A stretch of 53,812 nucleotides of DNA from JARKQH01 sp964631605 (GTDB taxonomy: Bacteria > Verrucomicrobiota > Verrucomicrobiia > Limisphaerales > UBA8199), in the NCBI GenBank assembly GCA_964631605.1, contig CAZVYG010000027.1, positions 1-53,812 on the forward strand, in the 5' to 3' direction. Of the stretch, positions 1-6,761 are shown piece after piece. The first letter of the stretch is position 1, and every line of letters starts with the position of its first letter. The notes below the pieces were generated by a model. It did no database searches. It was not told the origin of the DNA and worked only from the letters and a program-made list of their open reading frames with translations. A program made the position numbers and the translations under genes.

Positions 1-523
1 CCATGGTGTAAATGAAGAACTTGAGCGCGGCATAGACCTTGCGCGGCCCGCCCCAGATGCCAATGAGCAGCGCCATCGGAATCAGCATGGCCTCCCAGAA
101 CACAAAAAAGAGGATGAAATCCAGCGCGCAAAACACCCCCACCATGGCTGATTCCATGATCAGGAGACAGATCATGAACTCTTTGACGCGAGAGGCGATG
201 TAGCGCCACGAGGCCAAGACGCACAGCGGCATGATCAGCGTGGTCAGCAGCACCAGCAGCAGGCTGATGCCGTCAATCCCAAGGGCGTAGTTGATTTTGA
301 GAACCGGAATCCATGGCAGGTTGACGTCAAATTGGAAATCCGCCGTGGAGGCATCGAACCGCCAGTAAAGCGGAAGCGAGAAGATTGCCAGAACACTGGT
401 GGAAATCAGCGTCCACCAGCGCAGCAGGTTGTCCGAGCGCAAAAAAACCGCGACGGCCGCCGCGAGCAGCGGCCCAAAAATCAGCAGGGAGAGCACCGAG
501 TCGTTGTAGCCGGGAAAACTCAT
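1..523 (-). CDS. nuoM: NADH-quinone oxidoreductase subunit M (partial, C-terminus beyond window)
   Basis: Proton-pumping antiporter-like subunit of the complex I membrane arm. The first 174 residues are visible, starting at the ATG at 523, four bases after the stop of the upstream NuoL-like gene. They contain the NuoM signature FFVFWEAMLIPM followed by GIWGGPRKVYAALKFF. The membrane glutamate falls at residue 144, the same number as the essential Glu of E. coli NuoM. The reading frame is open to the window edge, so the remaining two thirds lie to the left. It is the last visible gene of the nuoH-I-J-K operon and is probably translated from the same mRNA. The identity is secure from these motifs. 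Confidence 0.93.
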   Translation of the reverse strand, partial: MSFPGYNDSVLSLLIFGPLLAAAVAVFLRSDNLLRWWTLISTSVLAIFSLPLYWRFDASTADFQFDVNLPWIPVLKINYALGIDGISLLLVLLTTLIMPLCVLASWRYIASRVKEFMICLLIMESAMVGVFCALDFILFFVFWEAMLIPMALLIGIWGGPRKVYAALKFFIYTM

Positions 524-527
524 GAGG

Positions 528-2321
528 TCACCAGTTCGCAAGGATGATGAAAGCCACGATCAGCACGGCGGCGACGCCGAAAGCAAAGACCAGGTTTTCC
601 TGGAGCTGCCCGCGCTGCACGCCGCGAAGCCGCCGGCCCAGATTGCGCACCGACTGGGCAAAGCCGTCCACCGCGCCATCAATGATGTAATTATCAAACA
701 ACCCCGCCAGCCGCGCCGTGAGCATCAAGGGAATCAGCCCCGCCAGGCGGTAGAGCTCGCCGACAAAGGTGTCCACGGCCTGAACCGGTTTGCGGGCGAA
801 AGCAAGAAACGCGCGCCCGCCCATGCGATAGAACCAATCGCAATCCAGGCTGATCACCGGCTCGGGGACCAGTTTCTGGAGCAGCAGGAAGAACCCCACC
901 GCGGTAAAGAGCAGGATTTGGAGCGTCTCGGAAACGTGATAGGCGGTGTAGGGGTGATACTCGGCGGCCAGGTCGGGATAGGGCAGCATCTGGTAAAGGT
1001 AAGGCGTGTAGCAGCCGATGAAGATGCACAGGACCGAGGTGACGGCCATGGCGGTGTTCATGTTCCAGGGCGGCTCGGCTGCCCGGTCCCAGGTTTCCGG
1101 CTTCGGCTTGTTCTTTCCGAACCAGATGAAGTATGGAACCTTGAGTCCGGTGTGCAGGAAGGTGCCGACGGACGCGAGCATCAGCAGGAAACCCACCCAG
1201 AGTTTATGCTCTTCAAAGCCGGCGGCTACAATCATGGATTTGCTGACAAAGCCGCTGAACAGCGGGAAAGCGGAGATCGAAAGCCCGCCCACCAGGGTAA
1301 AGACAAAGGTCCACGGCATTTTCCTCCAGAGCCCGCCCAGTTCGGTGAACTTGCTTTCGCCGGTCATGTGGAGGACCGCGCCGCAGCCCATGAACAGCAG
1401 GCCTTTGTAAAGGATATGGGCGAAGGCGTGCGCGCAGGCGCCATTGATGGCCATCTGGGTGCCGAGTCCGACGCCGGCGACCATGTAACCGACCTGGCTG
1501 ATGATGTGGTAGGCCAGCAGGCGGCGGCAGTCGTTTTCCAAAACGGCATAGACCACGCCGTAAAGCGCCATGATGACACCCAGCGGCACGAGGATTTCCA
1601 TCCCGGCAAAACCGCGGCACAGGGCATAAACGGCGGTTTTGGTGGTAAACGCGCACATGAAGACCGACCCGTTGAAGGTGGCCTCGCCGTAAGCGTCCGG
1701 CAGCCACGCATGCAGGGGCGGAACCGCGGCGTTGAGAATGAACCCGATCATGATCAGGTACATCGCCGGGGTGGCGTGCTGGACGTCCAGCAGCGAGAAC
1801 TCCCAGCTCCCCACCGTGTTACCATGCCAAACCATGCCGGCCAGCAACGACAGCCCGCCCGCGACGTGGACCAGGAGATAACGGAAACCGGCCTCCAGCG
1901 ATTCCTGCCGCCCCCGCGCCCAGACCAGGAACACGGAGGAAAACGCCATCAATTCCCAGAACAAAAAGAGGCTCAGGAAATCCCCGGCATAGATGGCGCC
2001 GATGGAACCGGCGACATAGAACCAGGCAGCCACATGCTGGCGGTCGTCCTTGACGTGAAGCCCATACAGATTGCCGAGGATGCACATCAGGCTCATGATG
2101 TAGCCGAAGACCTGGCTCAAGCGGTCCACGCGCCCAAAGACAAGGTCCCACCCCAGGAAATTGACGTGGCCGAAGCTGCCGTGGGCCAGCGTCAGGACGC
2201 GGGCGAAAACCAGCGCTGGAACCAGCAGCAGGAAAGGCTTCTTGAGCCGCGCCGGGAGGAAGGGGAGGAGCAGCCCGCCCAGGATGAGGATGAGCGCCGG
2301 ATGCAGCCAGAAACTATTCAT
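528..2321 (-). CDS. NuoL/MrpD-like antiporter subunit of complex I
   Basis: A 597-aa polytopic membrane protein of the proton-translocating NuoL/M/N and Mrp antiporter family. The core has LFLFWELMAF with membrane Glu123, HAWLPDAYGEATFNGSVF, and FTTK with Lys228. The lysine normally found before the PxHxWLPDA motif is Asn197 (ILNAAVPPLH), so one canonical proton-relay residue is replaced. The last ~130 residues resemble the NuoL tail (FDNYIIDGAVDGFA, then LRGVQRGQLQENLVFAFG), the part that carries the lateral helix and final anchor in NuoL. The ATG at 2321 was chosen because the longer frame upstream only overlaps the preceding gene. The first codons overlap that gene by 8 bases. It probably takes the NuoL position in this complex. 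Confidence 0.85.
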   Translation of the reverse strand: MNSFWLHPALILILGGLLLPFLPARLKKPFLLLVPALVFARVLTLAHGSFGHVNFLGWDLVFGRVDRLSQVFGYIMSLMCILGNLYGLHVKDDRQHVAAWFYVAGSIGAIYAGDFLSLFLFWELMAFSSVFLVWARGRQESLEAGFRYLLVHVAGGLSLLAGMVWHGNTVGSWEFSLLDVQHATPAMYLIMIGFILNAAVPPLHAWLPDAYGEATFNGSVFMCAFTTKTAVYALCRGFAGMEILVPLGVIMALYGVVYAVLENDCRRLLAYHIISQVGYMVAGVGLGTQMAINGACAHAFAHILYKGLLFMGCGAVLHMTGESKFTELGGLWRKMPWTFVFTLVGGLSISAFPLFSGFVSKSMIVAAGFEEHKLWVGFLLMLASVGTFLHTGLKVPYFIWFGKNKPKPETWDRAAEPPWNMNTAMAVTSVLCIFIGCYTPYLYQMLPYPDLAAEYHPYTAYHVSETLQILLFTAVGFFLLLQKLVPEPVISLDCDWFYRMGGRAFLAFARKPVQAVDTFVGELYRLAGLIPLMLTARLAGLFDNYIIDGAVDGFAQSVRNLGRRLRGVQRGQLQENLVFAFGVAAVLIVAFIILANW

Positions 2322-2568
2322 CGTAATAGTCCTCCCGCTGCATGATGCCGGCGTGTCCAAACCATTTGGAGACAATGATGAGCAGCGCGCAGCCGACGAA
2401 CCCAAAGACAGACCAGAACCCCCACCAGTGCTCGAGGGCGGTGTGGGCGTGTTCCTTGTCAACGAACAGGATGTCGGCTGCGACCAGCAGGGCCAGCACC
2501 AGCCAGCACAAGCGCACCACGGTTTTCAAGTGGTCGCGCAGGTATTCGATCAGCTTGACCAGGTTCAT
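2314..2568 (-). CDS. Small two-helix membrane protein inside the complex I operon
   Basis: An 84-aa protein with two hydrophobic segments (about residues 18-35 and 48-66) and an acidic C-terminus ending EDYYDE. Its ATG (2568) lies in a 4-base ATGA overlap with the stop of the MrpD-like gene, and its end overlaps the NuoL-like gene start by 8 bases, so it is translationally coupled on both sides. I do not recognise it as NuoA, NuoK, MrpC, MrpE or MrpF by motif. The strict overlaps and size suggest an accessory subunit or assembly factor that sits with the two antiporter-like subunits. The function is inferred from position only. Confidence 0.75.
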   Translation of the reverse strand: MNLVKLIEYLRDHLKTVVRLCWLVLALLVAADILFVDKEHAHTALEHWWGFWSVFGFVGCALLIIVSKWFGHAGIMQREDYYDE

Positions 2569-4037
2569 GTTATCAGTTCGAGAAAACGGACAAAGAATTG
2601 CGGGTAAAGGCCAATGATCACCGAAATGACCGCGGTGATCGTCAAGGGAATCACCAGGGCCGGACTGGCCTCGCCGTACGGATGATGGCGGTCCTTTTCG
2701 GCGGGCTGACCGAAGAACGCCTGATAAACAATTGGGGCGAAGTACGCCGCGTTGAGCAGGGTACTGGTCAGCAGCACCAGGAGAATGCCCACCGACCCGG
2801 CGTCGAAGGCGCCATTCAGGAGATACCATTTGCTGACAAACCCGGCGACCGGCGGGGCGCCGATCATGCTCAGCGAAGCCAGGGCGAAGGCCCCGAAGGT
2901 GAACGGCATCGCCCGCCCCAGGCCGCTCATTTCCGAGATGTTTTTCTTGTGGGTCGCCACGTAGATGGCGCCGGCGCAGAAGAAGAGGGTGATTTTGGAG
3001 AAAGCGTGGTTGGCGATGTGGATGAGGCCGCCATCAATCCCCCGGGGGGTCAACAGCGCCACCCCCAGAATCACGTAGGAGAGCTGGCTCACCGTCGAGT
3101 AGGCCAGCCGGGCTTTGAGATTGTCCTTGCTCAAGGCAATAATCGAAGCCACGACGATGGTGAACGAAACAAAGTAGGCGGTTGGCAACCCAAGGTTCAG
3201 ACCGTCCATGGTGTTAACGCCGAAGACGTAAAGCATGACGCGAACGGTCGAGAAGACGCCGACCTTGACCACCGCCACGGCATGGAGCAGGGCGCTCACC
3301 GGCGTGGGAGCCACCATGGCGCTGGGCAGCCAGTTGTGGAAAGGCATGACGGCGTTCTTGGCGAAGCCCAGGATGCAGCAGGCATACAGGACGGTGACCA
3401 CGCCGTCGTGAAGGCCCGCCGGCAGAATGCCGGTCCGGATGTTGTCCGCGAAATCGAGCGTGCCGGCATAGACGTAGATGAGGACCATCGCGGGAAGCAC
3501 CAGCCCCTTGGCGGTGGCTGTCAAGTAGGTCAGGTACTTGCGGGCGCCCTCGTAACTCTCGGCATCCTGGTGATGAACGACCAGCGGATAGGTGCAAATG
3601 CTGACGATTTCATAGAACAGGTACATCGTCAGAAGATTGTCGGCAAAAGCGCAACCGATGGCCCCGAACAGGGCCAGGGCAAAGCAGGTGTTAAACCGGG
3701 TTTGCTCGTGTTCCTGCAAACCCCGCATGTAGCCGGCGGAATAAAAGACCGTGAGGACCCAAAGGAACGAGGCCGAAAGCGCGAAAATCATCGAGAGGGC
3801 ATCGGCCCGGAGTGAGAGACTCAGGCCCGGCAGCAGCTCGAGCATCGTGAAATGCAGGCGCTGACCGGCCAGAATCCGGGGCGCCAGCGAGGCGGTGATG
3901 CCGAAAAGCGTGGCGGCCGCGAGGAACGAGCAGGCCTCGCGCACGTTCGGCCGTTTGCCTGTGGCCATCACGAGGGCGGCGCCGACGAGCGGAGCAAGGA
4001 TGGCCAGGAAGAGGCGCGGATCAGTAACCGGTTGCAT
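2565..4037 (-). CDS. MrpD/NuoN-like antiporter subunit of complex I
   Basis: A 490-aa polytopic protein of the Mrp/complex I antiporter family (proton-conducting transporter domain). All key residues are present: Glu143 in LFYEIVSICTYPL, Lys227 in GFAKNAVMPFHNWLPSAM, the APTPVSALLHAVAVVKVGVF stretch with Lys258, and a later membrane HIANHAFSKITLFF helix. It lacks the long C-terminal lateral-helix tail of NuoL, so by architecture it resembles MrpD or NuoN. The ATG at 4037 follows the nuoK stop by four bases, which sets the start; the longer frame only reads into nuoK. It occupies the place of nuoL in the usual order H-I-J-K-L-M-N. Confidence 0.85.
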   Translation of the reverse strand: MQPVTDPRLFLAILAPLVGAALVMATGKRPNVREACSFLAAATLFGITASLAPRILAGQRLHFTMLELLPGLSLSLRADALSMIFALSASFLWVLTVFYSAGYMRGLQEHEQTRFNTCFALALFGAIGCAFADNLLTMYLFYEIVSICTYPLVVHHQDAESYEGARKYLTYLTATAKGLVLPAMVLIYVYAGTLDFADNIRTGILPAGLHDGVVTVLYACCILGFAKNAVMPFHNWLPSAMVAPTPVSALLHAVAVVKVGVFSTVRVMLYVFGVNTMDGLNLGLPTAYFVSFTIVVASIIALSKDNLKARLAYSTVSQLSYVILGVALLTPRGIDGGLIHIANHAFSKITLFFCAGAIYVATHKKNISEMSGLGRAMPFTFGAFALASLSMIGAPPVAGFVSKWYLLNGAFDAGSVGILLVLLTSTLLNAAYFAPIVYQAFFGQPAEKDRHHPYGEASPALVIPLTITAVISVIIGLYPQFFVRFLELIT

Positions 4038-4041
4038 GAGC

Positions 4042-4362
4042 CTAACCGTTGAGTTCGGACAGCTCGCGCGTGGTGACCGAGCGATAATTGCGATAAACCG
4101 CAATGATGATGCTCAGGGCGATGGCCACCTCGGCCGCCGCCAGCCCCATGATGAAGAGCACAAAAATCTGCCCCACCGCCGGGTCTTGAACCGTGAAGCG
4201 GTTGAAGGCCATCAGGTTCAATGAGGCCGCCGAGAAAATCAGCTCACCCGAGATCAGCATGCCGACCAGGGTGCGGCGGCGGACCAGGCCATAAAAACCG
4301 GCGGCCAGCAGAAAGGCCGCTGCGATCAGGTAAACGTCCAGTCGGTCGTAGAGGGGGTTCAT
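4042..4362 (-). CDS. nuoK: NADH-quinone oxidoreductase subunit K
   Basis: A 106-aa membrane protein with three hydrophobic segments, the normal size for NuoK, an MrpC homologue that links the NuoH/J side to the antiporter subunits. The signature GELIFSAASLNLMAFNR carries the first conserved membrane glutamate, and GLAAAEVAIALSIIIAVYRN carries the second. The start at 4362 (MNPLYDRLDVYL) was preferred to a longer frame that overlaps nuoJ and encodes non-family residues. It is 46 bases downstream of nuoJ and four bases before the MrpD-like gene. Confidence 0.93.
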   Translation of the reverse strand: MNPLYDRLDVYLIAAAFLLAAGFYGLVRRRTLVGMLISGELIFSAASLNLMAFNRFTVQDPAVGQIFVLFIMGLAAAEVAIALSIIIAVYRNYRSVTTRELSELNG

Positions 4363-4408
4363 AAGGTGCGTTGCCAAATCATGCGTTGGGCGGGGCGGGC
4401 TGGGGCGC

Positions 4409-4939
4409 TCATGGGCGGGTCCTGCCGGTGCGCGCCACGGCCAGGGCGCCGAGAATGGCGACCAGCAGCGCCAGCGAAATGAGTTCAAAAGCCACGCTGT
4501 AGGTGGTTAACAAGGCCTTGCCGATCTCCGCGATCGAGCCGTCACCGGTCCGGGTCGGGTTGGGCCAGTTGGCGCGTGTTCCCAGGTGGCACAGCCCCCA
4601 GAAAATGGCCCCGGCAATGATCAGCGCGACGCCGCCCCAAACCAGGGCCGTGGCTCGCGGTTCGGCCTGCGTGGGCTCGTCCGGCTCCGAAAGCATAATG
4701 GCAAAGACGATGGTGACACAGACCGCCCCGACGTAGATGAGGATTTCCATCAGCGCCAGGAAGGGACTGTGCAGGAAGTAGTACAGCCCGGCCAGGCCCA
4801 CGCACGTAATGGCCAGGCCGCACACGCTGTGAATGATGCGTGTGCTGAGCGCGGCAATCAGGGCGCCGATGCCCATCGTCAGCAGGCAAATCAAAAAAAT
4901 GCCGGTGGCCAGTTGCTCGGCGGCGGGGAACGCGGTCAT
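4409..4939 (-). CDS. nuoJ: NADH-quinone oxidoreductase subunit J
   Basis: A 176-aa polytopic subunit of the complex I membrane arm. The family signature is clear: HSVCGLAITCVGLAGLYYFL followed by FLALMEILIYVGAVCVTIVFAIML, the segment that contains the pi-bulge helix of NuoJ. The C-terminal helix (VAFELISLALLVAILGALAVAR) is also typical. The start codon overlaps the nuoI stop by four bases (ATGA), indicating translational coupling. Confidence 0.93.
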   Translation of the reverse strand: MTAFPAAEQLATGIFLICLLTMGIGALIAALSTRIIHSVCGLAITCVGLAGLYYFLHSPFLALMEILIYVGAVCVTIVFAIMLSEPDEPTQAEPRATALVWGGVALIIAGAIFWGLCHLGTRANWPNPTRTGDGSIAEIGKALLTTYSVAFELISLALLVAILGALAVARTGRTRP

Positions 4940-5475
4940 TTCACCTCCGTTTTGGGCTCGGGAACGGCCGCGGCGGCCGGGTTGGGGGCAGGCGATTGCG
5001 TCGCTTCGCCGCTGCCTGCGGGCGTTTCCGCTTGTCTGGATTCCTGCTCCAGCCGCTTGAACAGGTCCATGATGAAGTCATCCTTGCTGAGGCTGGCCAG
5101 ATTATACTCGCGGGAGAAGCGGATGGCGCCGTCGCGGCAGGCTTCCACACACGAGCCGCAGAGGCTGCACTTGGTAAAATCCAGGCGATATTGGGTCACC
5201 GACCGCTTTTTGGCGCCGTCCACCTTCGCACCCTCCACAGTGATGCAATCGCTCGGACAGGCCTTTTCGCAAAGCTTGCAGGCGTAGCAAATCGCCTTGC
5301 CGGTGACCGGGTCCCGCACCAGCTCGATATGGCCCCGGAACCGGGGCGGCATTTTGAGCGTTTCGTGCGGATAGTGCACGGTCACGGTCGGCTTGAAGAA
5401 CTGCTCCAGCGTGATGCGCATGCCGACCACCAGGCTCTTGAAGCCAACGTAAATCTCTTTCAGCGCCTGTTTCAT
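4936..5475 (-). CDS. nuoI: NADH-quinone oxidoreductase subunit I (2 x 4Fe-4S)
   Basis: A 179-aa ferredoxin-like subunit that passes electrons through clusters N6a and N6b to the quinone-reducing end of complex I. Two complete cluster motifs are visible: CYACKLCEKACP near residue 62 and CSLCGSCVEACRDGAI near residue 102, the latter preceded by YRLDFTK. The N-terminus (FKSLVVGMRITLEQFFKPTVTVHYP) fits the amphipathic membrane-associated helix of NuoI. The last ~25 residues are an Ala/Pro/Glu-rich tail not needed for cluster binding. It starts three bases after the nuoH stop. Confidence 0.95.
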   Translation of the reverse strand: MKQALKEIYVGFKSLVVGMRITLEQFFKPTVTVHYPHETLKMPPRFRGHIELVRDPVTGKAICYACKLCEKACPSDCITVEGAKVDGAKKRSVTQYRLDFTKCSLCGSCVEACRDGAIRFSREYNLASLSKDDFIMDLFKRLEQESRQAETPAGSGEATQSPAPNPAAAAVPEPKTEVK

Positions 5476-5478
5476 AAG

Positions 5479-6468
5479 CTAGAACAACTTCATCATTGCG
5501 CTCGACAGTATCAGCGTCAAAAGCGACACCGGAATCAGAATCTTCCACGACAGGTTCAACAGCCCGTAGAACTGCGTGCGCGGAAAGGTCCAGCGGATCC
5601 ACACCACGGTGAACACCAGCAAATACATCTTCAGGAGGAACCAAAACACCCCCGGCAGAATGCCGATGGGGCTTTGCCAGCCGCCCAGGAACAGAACGGT
5701 GCCCAGGGCGCAGCCGAGCAGGATATTGGCATATTCGGCCATGAAAAACACCCCGAAGCCCATCCCGGAATACTCGGTGTAGGCCCCCGCCACCAACTCG
5801 CTTTCGGCTTCCGCCATGTCAAAAGGGGCGCGGTTGGTCTCGGCCAGCATGCAGATGAAGAAAATCAGGAAGGTGACCGGCATCAGCGGGTTGACCCAAA
5901 CCCGGAACAGATTCCAGTGGAACAGGTGCCCCGCCTGCTGGCGCACGATTTCGTTGAGATTCATCGTGCCGGTGATCATGATCATCGTGATCACAACCAG
6001 CAGCATCGGTATCTCGTAGGCCACGTTTTGCGACACCACCCGCGCCGCCGAGATGATCGCGTATTTGTTGCGCGAGGACCAGCCTCCCAACATGATCGCC
6101 ATCACATTGATCGAGCCAAAGGCGAAAATCATCAGCAGCCCGACATTGATGTTTCGCGCCGCCAGACTTTCGCTCCACGGAATCACCACCAGGCTCATCA
6201 TGGCCGGCGCCATCATCAGCAAGGGCGCCGCCCGAAACAGGGTTCGGTCCACCCCGGCGGGGACCAGCAACTGCTTGGACATCAGCTTGAGCGCGTCCGC
6301 AATCGGTTGCAGCAAACCCGCATACCCAACTTCGGTCGGGCCCGGACGGCGTTGAAACCGGCCCGCGCCCTTGCGCTCAACCCAAACCAGGTACGCCGCG
6401 TTCAGGCCGACAAAGCTCAAAATGCCGACCAGAAACAAGACCAAACGGAAAGGCTCGGCGACGTGCAT
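5479..6468 (-). CDS. nuoH: NADH-quinone oxidoreductase subunit H
   Basis: A 329-aa multi-helix subunit that forms most of the quinone chamber and the link to the membrane arm. Signatures: ERKGAGRFQRRPGPTEVGYAGLLQPIADALKL at the N-terminus in broken form, RVVSQNVAYEIP, and AETNRAPFDMAEAESELV followed by YTEYSG. A good ribosome binding site (GGGAG, five bases before the ATG on the minus strand) supports the start at 6468. No nuoA-G genes precede it; the upstream neighbour is a divergent oxidoreductase gene. The peripheral-arm genes must therefore be elsewhere, and this is the first recognised gene of the operon. Confidence 0.95.
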   Translation of the reverse strand: MHVAEPFRLVLFLVGILSFVGLNAAYLVWVERKGAGRFQRRPGPTEVGYAGLLQPIADALKLMSKQLLVPAGVDRTLFRAAPLLMMAPAMMSLVVIPWSESLAARNINVGLLMIFAFGSINVMAIMLGGWSSRNKYAIISAARVVSQNVAYEIPMLLVVITMIMITGTMNLNEIVRQQAGHLFHWNLFRVWVNPLMPVTFLIFFICMLAETNRAPFDMAEAESELVAGAYTEYSGMGFGVFFMAEYANILLGCALGTVLFLGGWQSPIGILPGVFWFLLKMYLLVFTVVWIRWTFPRTQFYGLLNLSWKILIPVSLLTLILSSAMMKLF

Positions 6469-6761
6469 AGGCTCCCTTAGTCCGTCGCCCTGACGGCCTG
6501 CGGGGCCGGGGCGACATGCTTGCCACTCTTTGCCTGTTCCATCTCAATCATCGTGTAGTGTCTGGCGCAAAACGAAATAGAAAACAGAACTCGCCGTCCA
6601 CGTCGAGCCTCAATCTATATCAGGAAAATGAATTCACTGCACAGGATTTGCTTTTTGTGCAGCATTTTTTGTTCAAGACAAGCAAGAAACGGTTGGCTGA
6701 TTCATGGCAGCCCACCCAGCATTGCGCTCCCTGCGGTTTGATGCCACCTTTCGCCCGTAAC
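6469..6761. promoter_or_regulatory. Divergent intergenic region nuoH / FAD oxidoreductase
   Basis: This 293-base stretch must hold the promoters of both the complex I operon (minus) and the secreted FAD oxidoreductase (plus). It is noticeably AT-richer than its flanks. No convincing -35/-10 pair could be fixed. On the minus strand a 24-codon frame (ATG 6551, stop 6477-6479) ends eight bases before nuoH; it may be a leader peptide or chance. An inverted repeat lies at 6637-6662. Confidence 0.5.
6637..6662. repeat. Perfect 7-bp inverted repeat (CTGCACA / TGTGCAG)
   Basis: CTGCACA at 6637-6643 and TGTGCAG at 6656-6662 are exact reverse complements separated by 12 bases. The 19-base centre-to-centre spacing of the arms is compatible with an operator bound by a dimer or with a hairpin in either transcript. 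It lies in the middle of the divergent promoter region. Confidence 0.5.

Noticed and set aside
522..2345. A long plus-strand reading frame of about 600 codons opposite the NuoL-like gene
   Set aside because: It is antisense to a gene with clear complex I motifs. Its translation is rich in Gln, His, Arg and Pro without hydrophobic patterning, as expected for the complement of a GC-rich membrane protein gene.
4996..6480. A plus-strand frame of 494 codons across nuoI and nuoH
   Set aside because: It is the shadow of two conserved genes on the other strand; the His/Gln/Arg-rich composition and absence of any motif show no selection for this frame.
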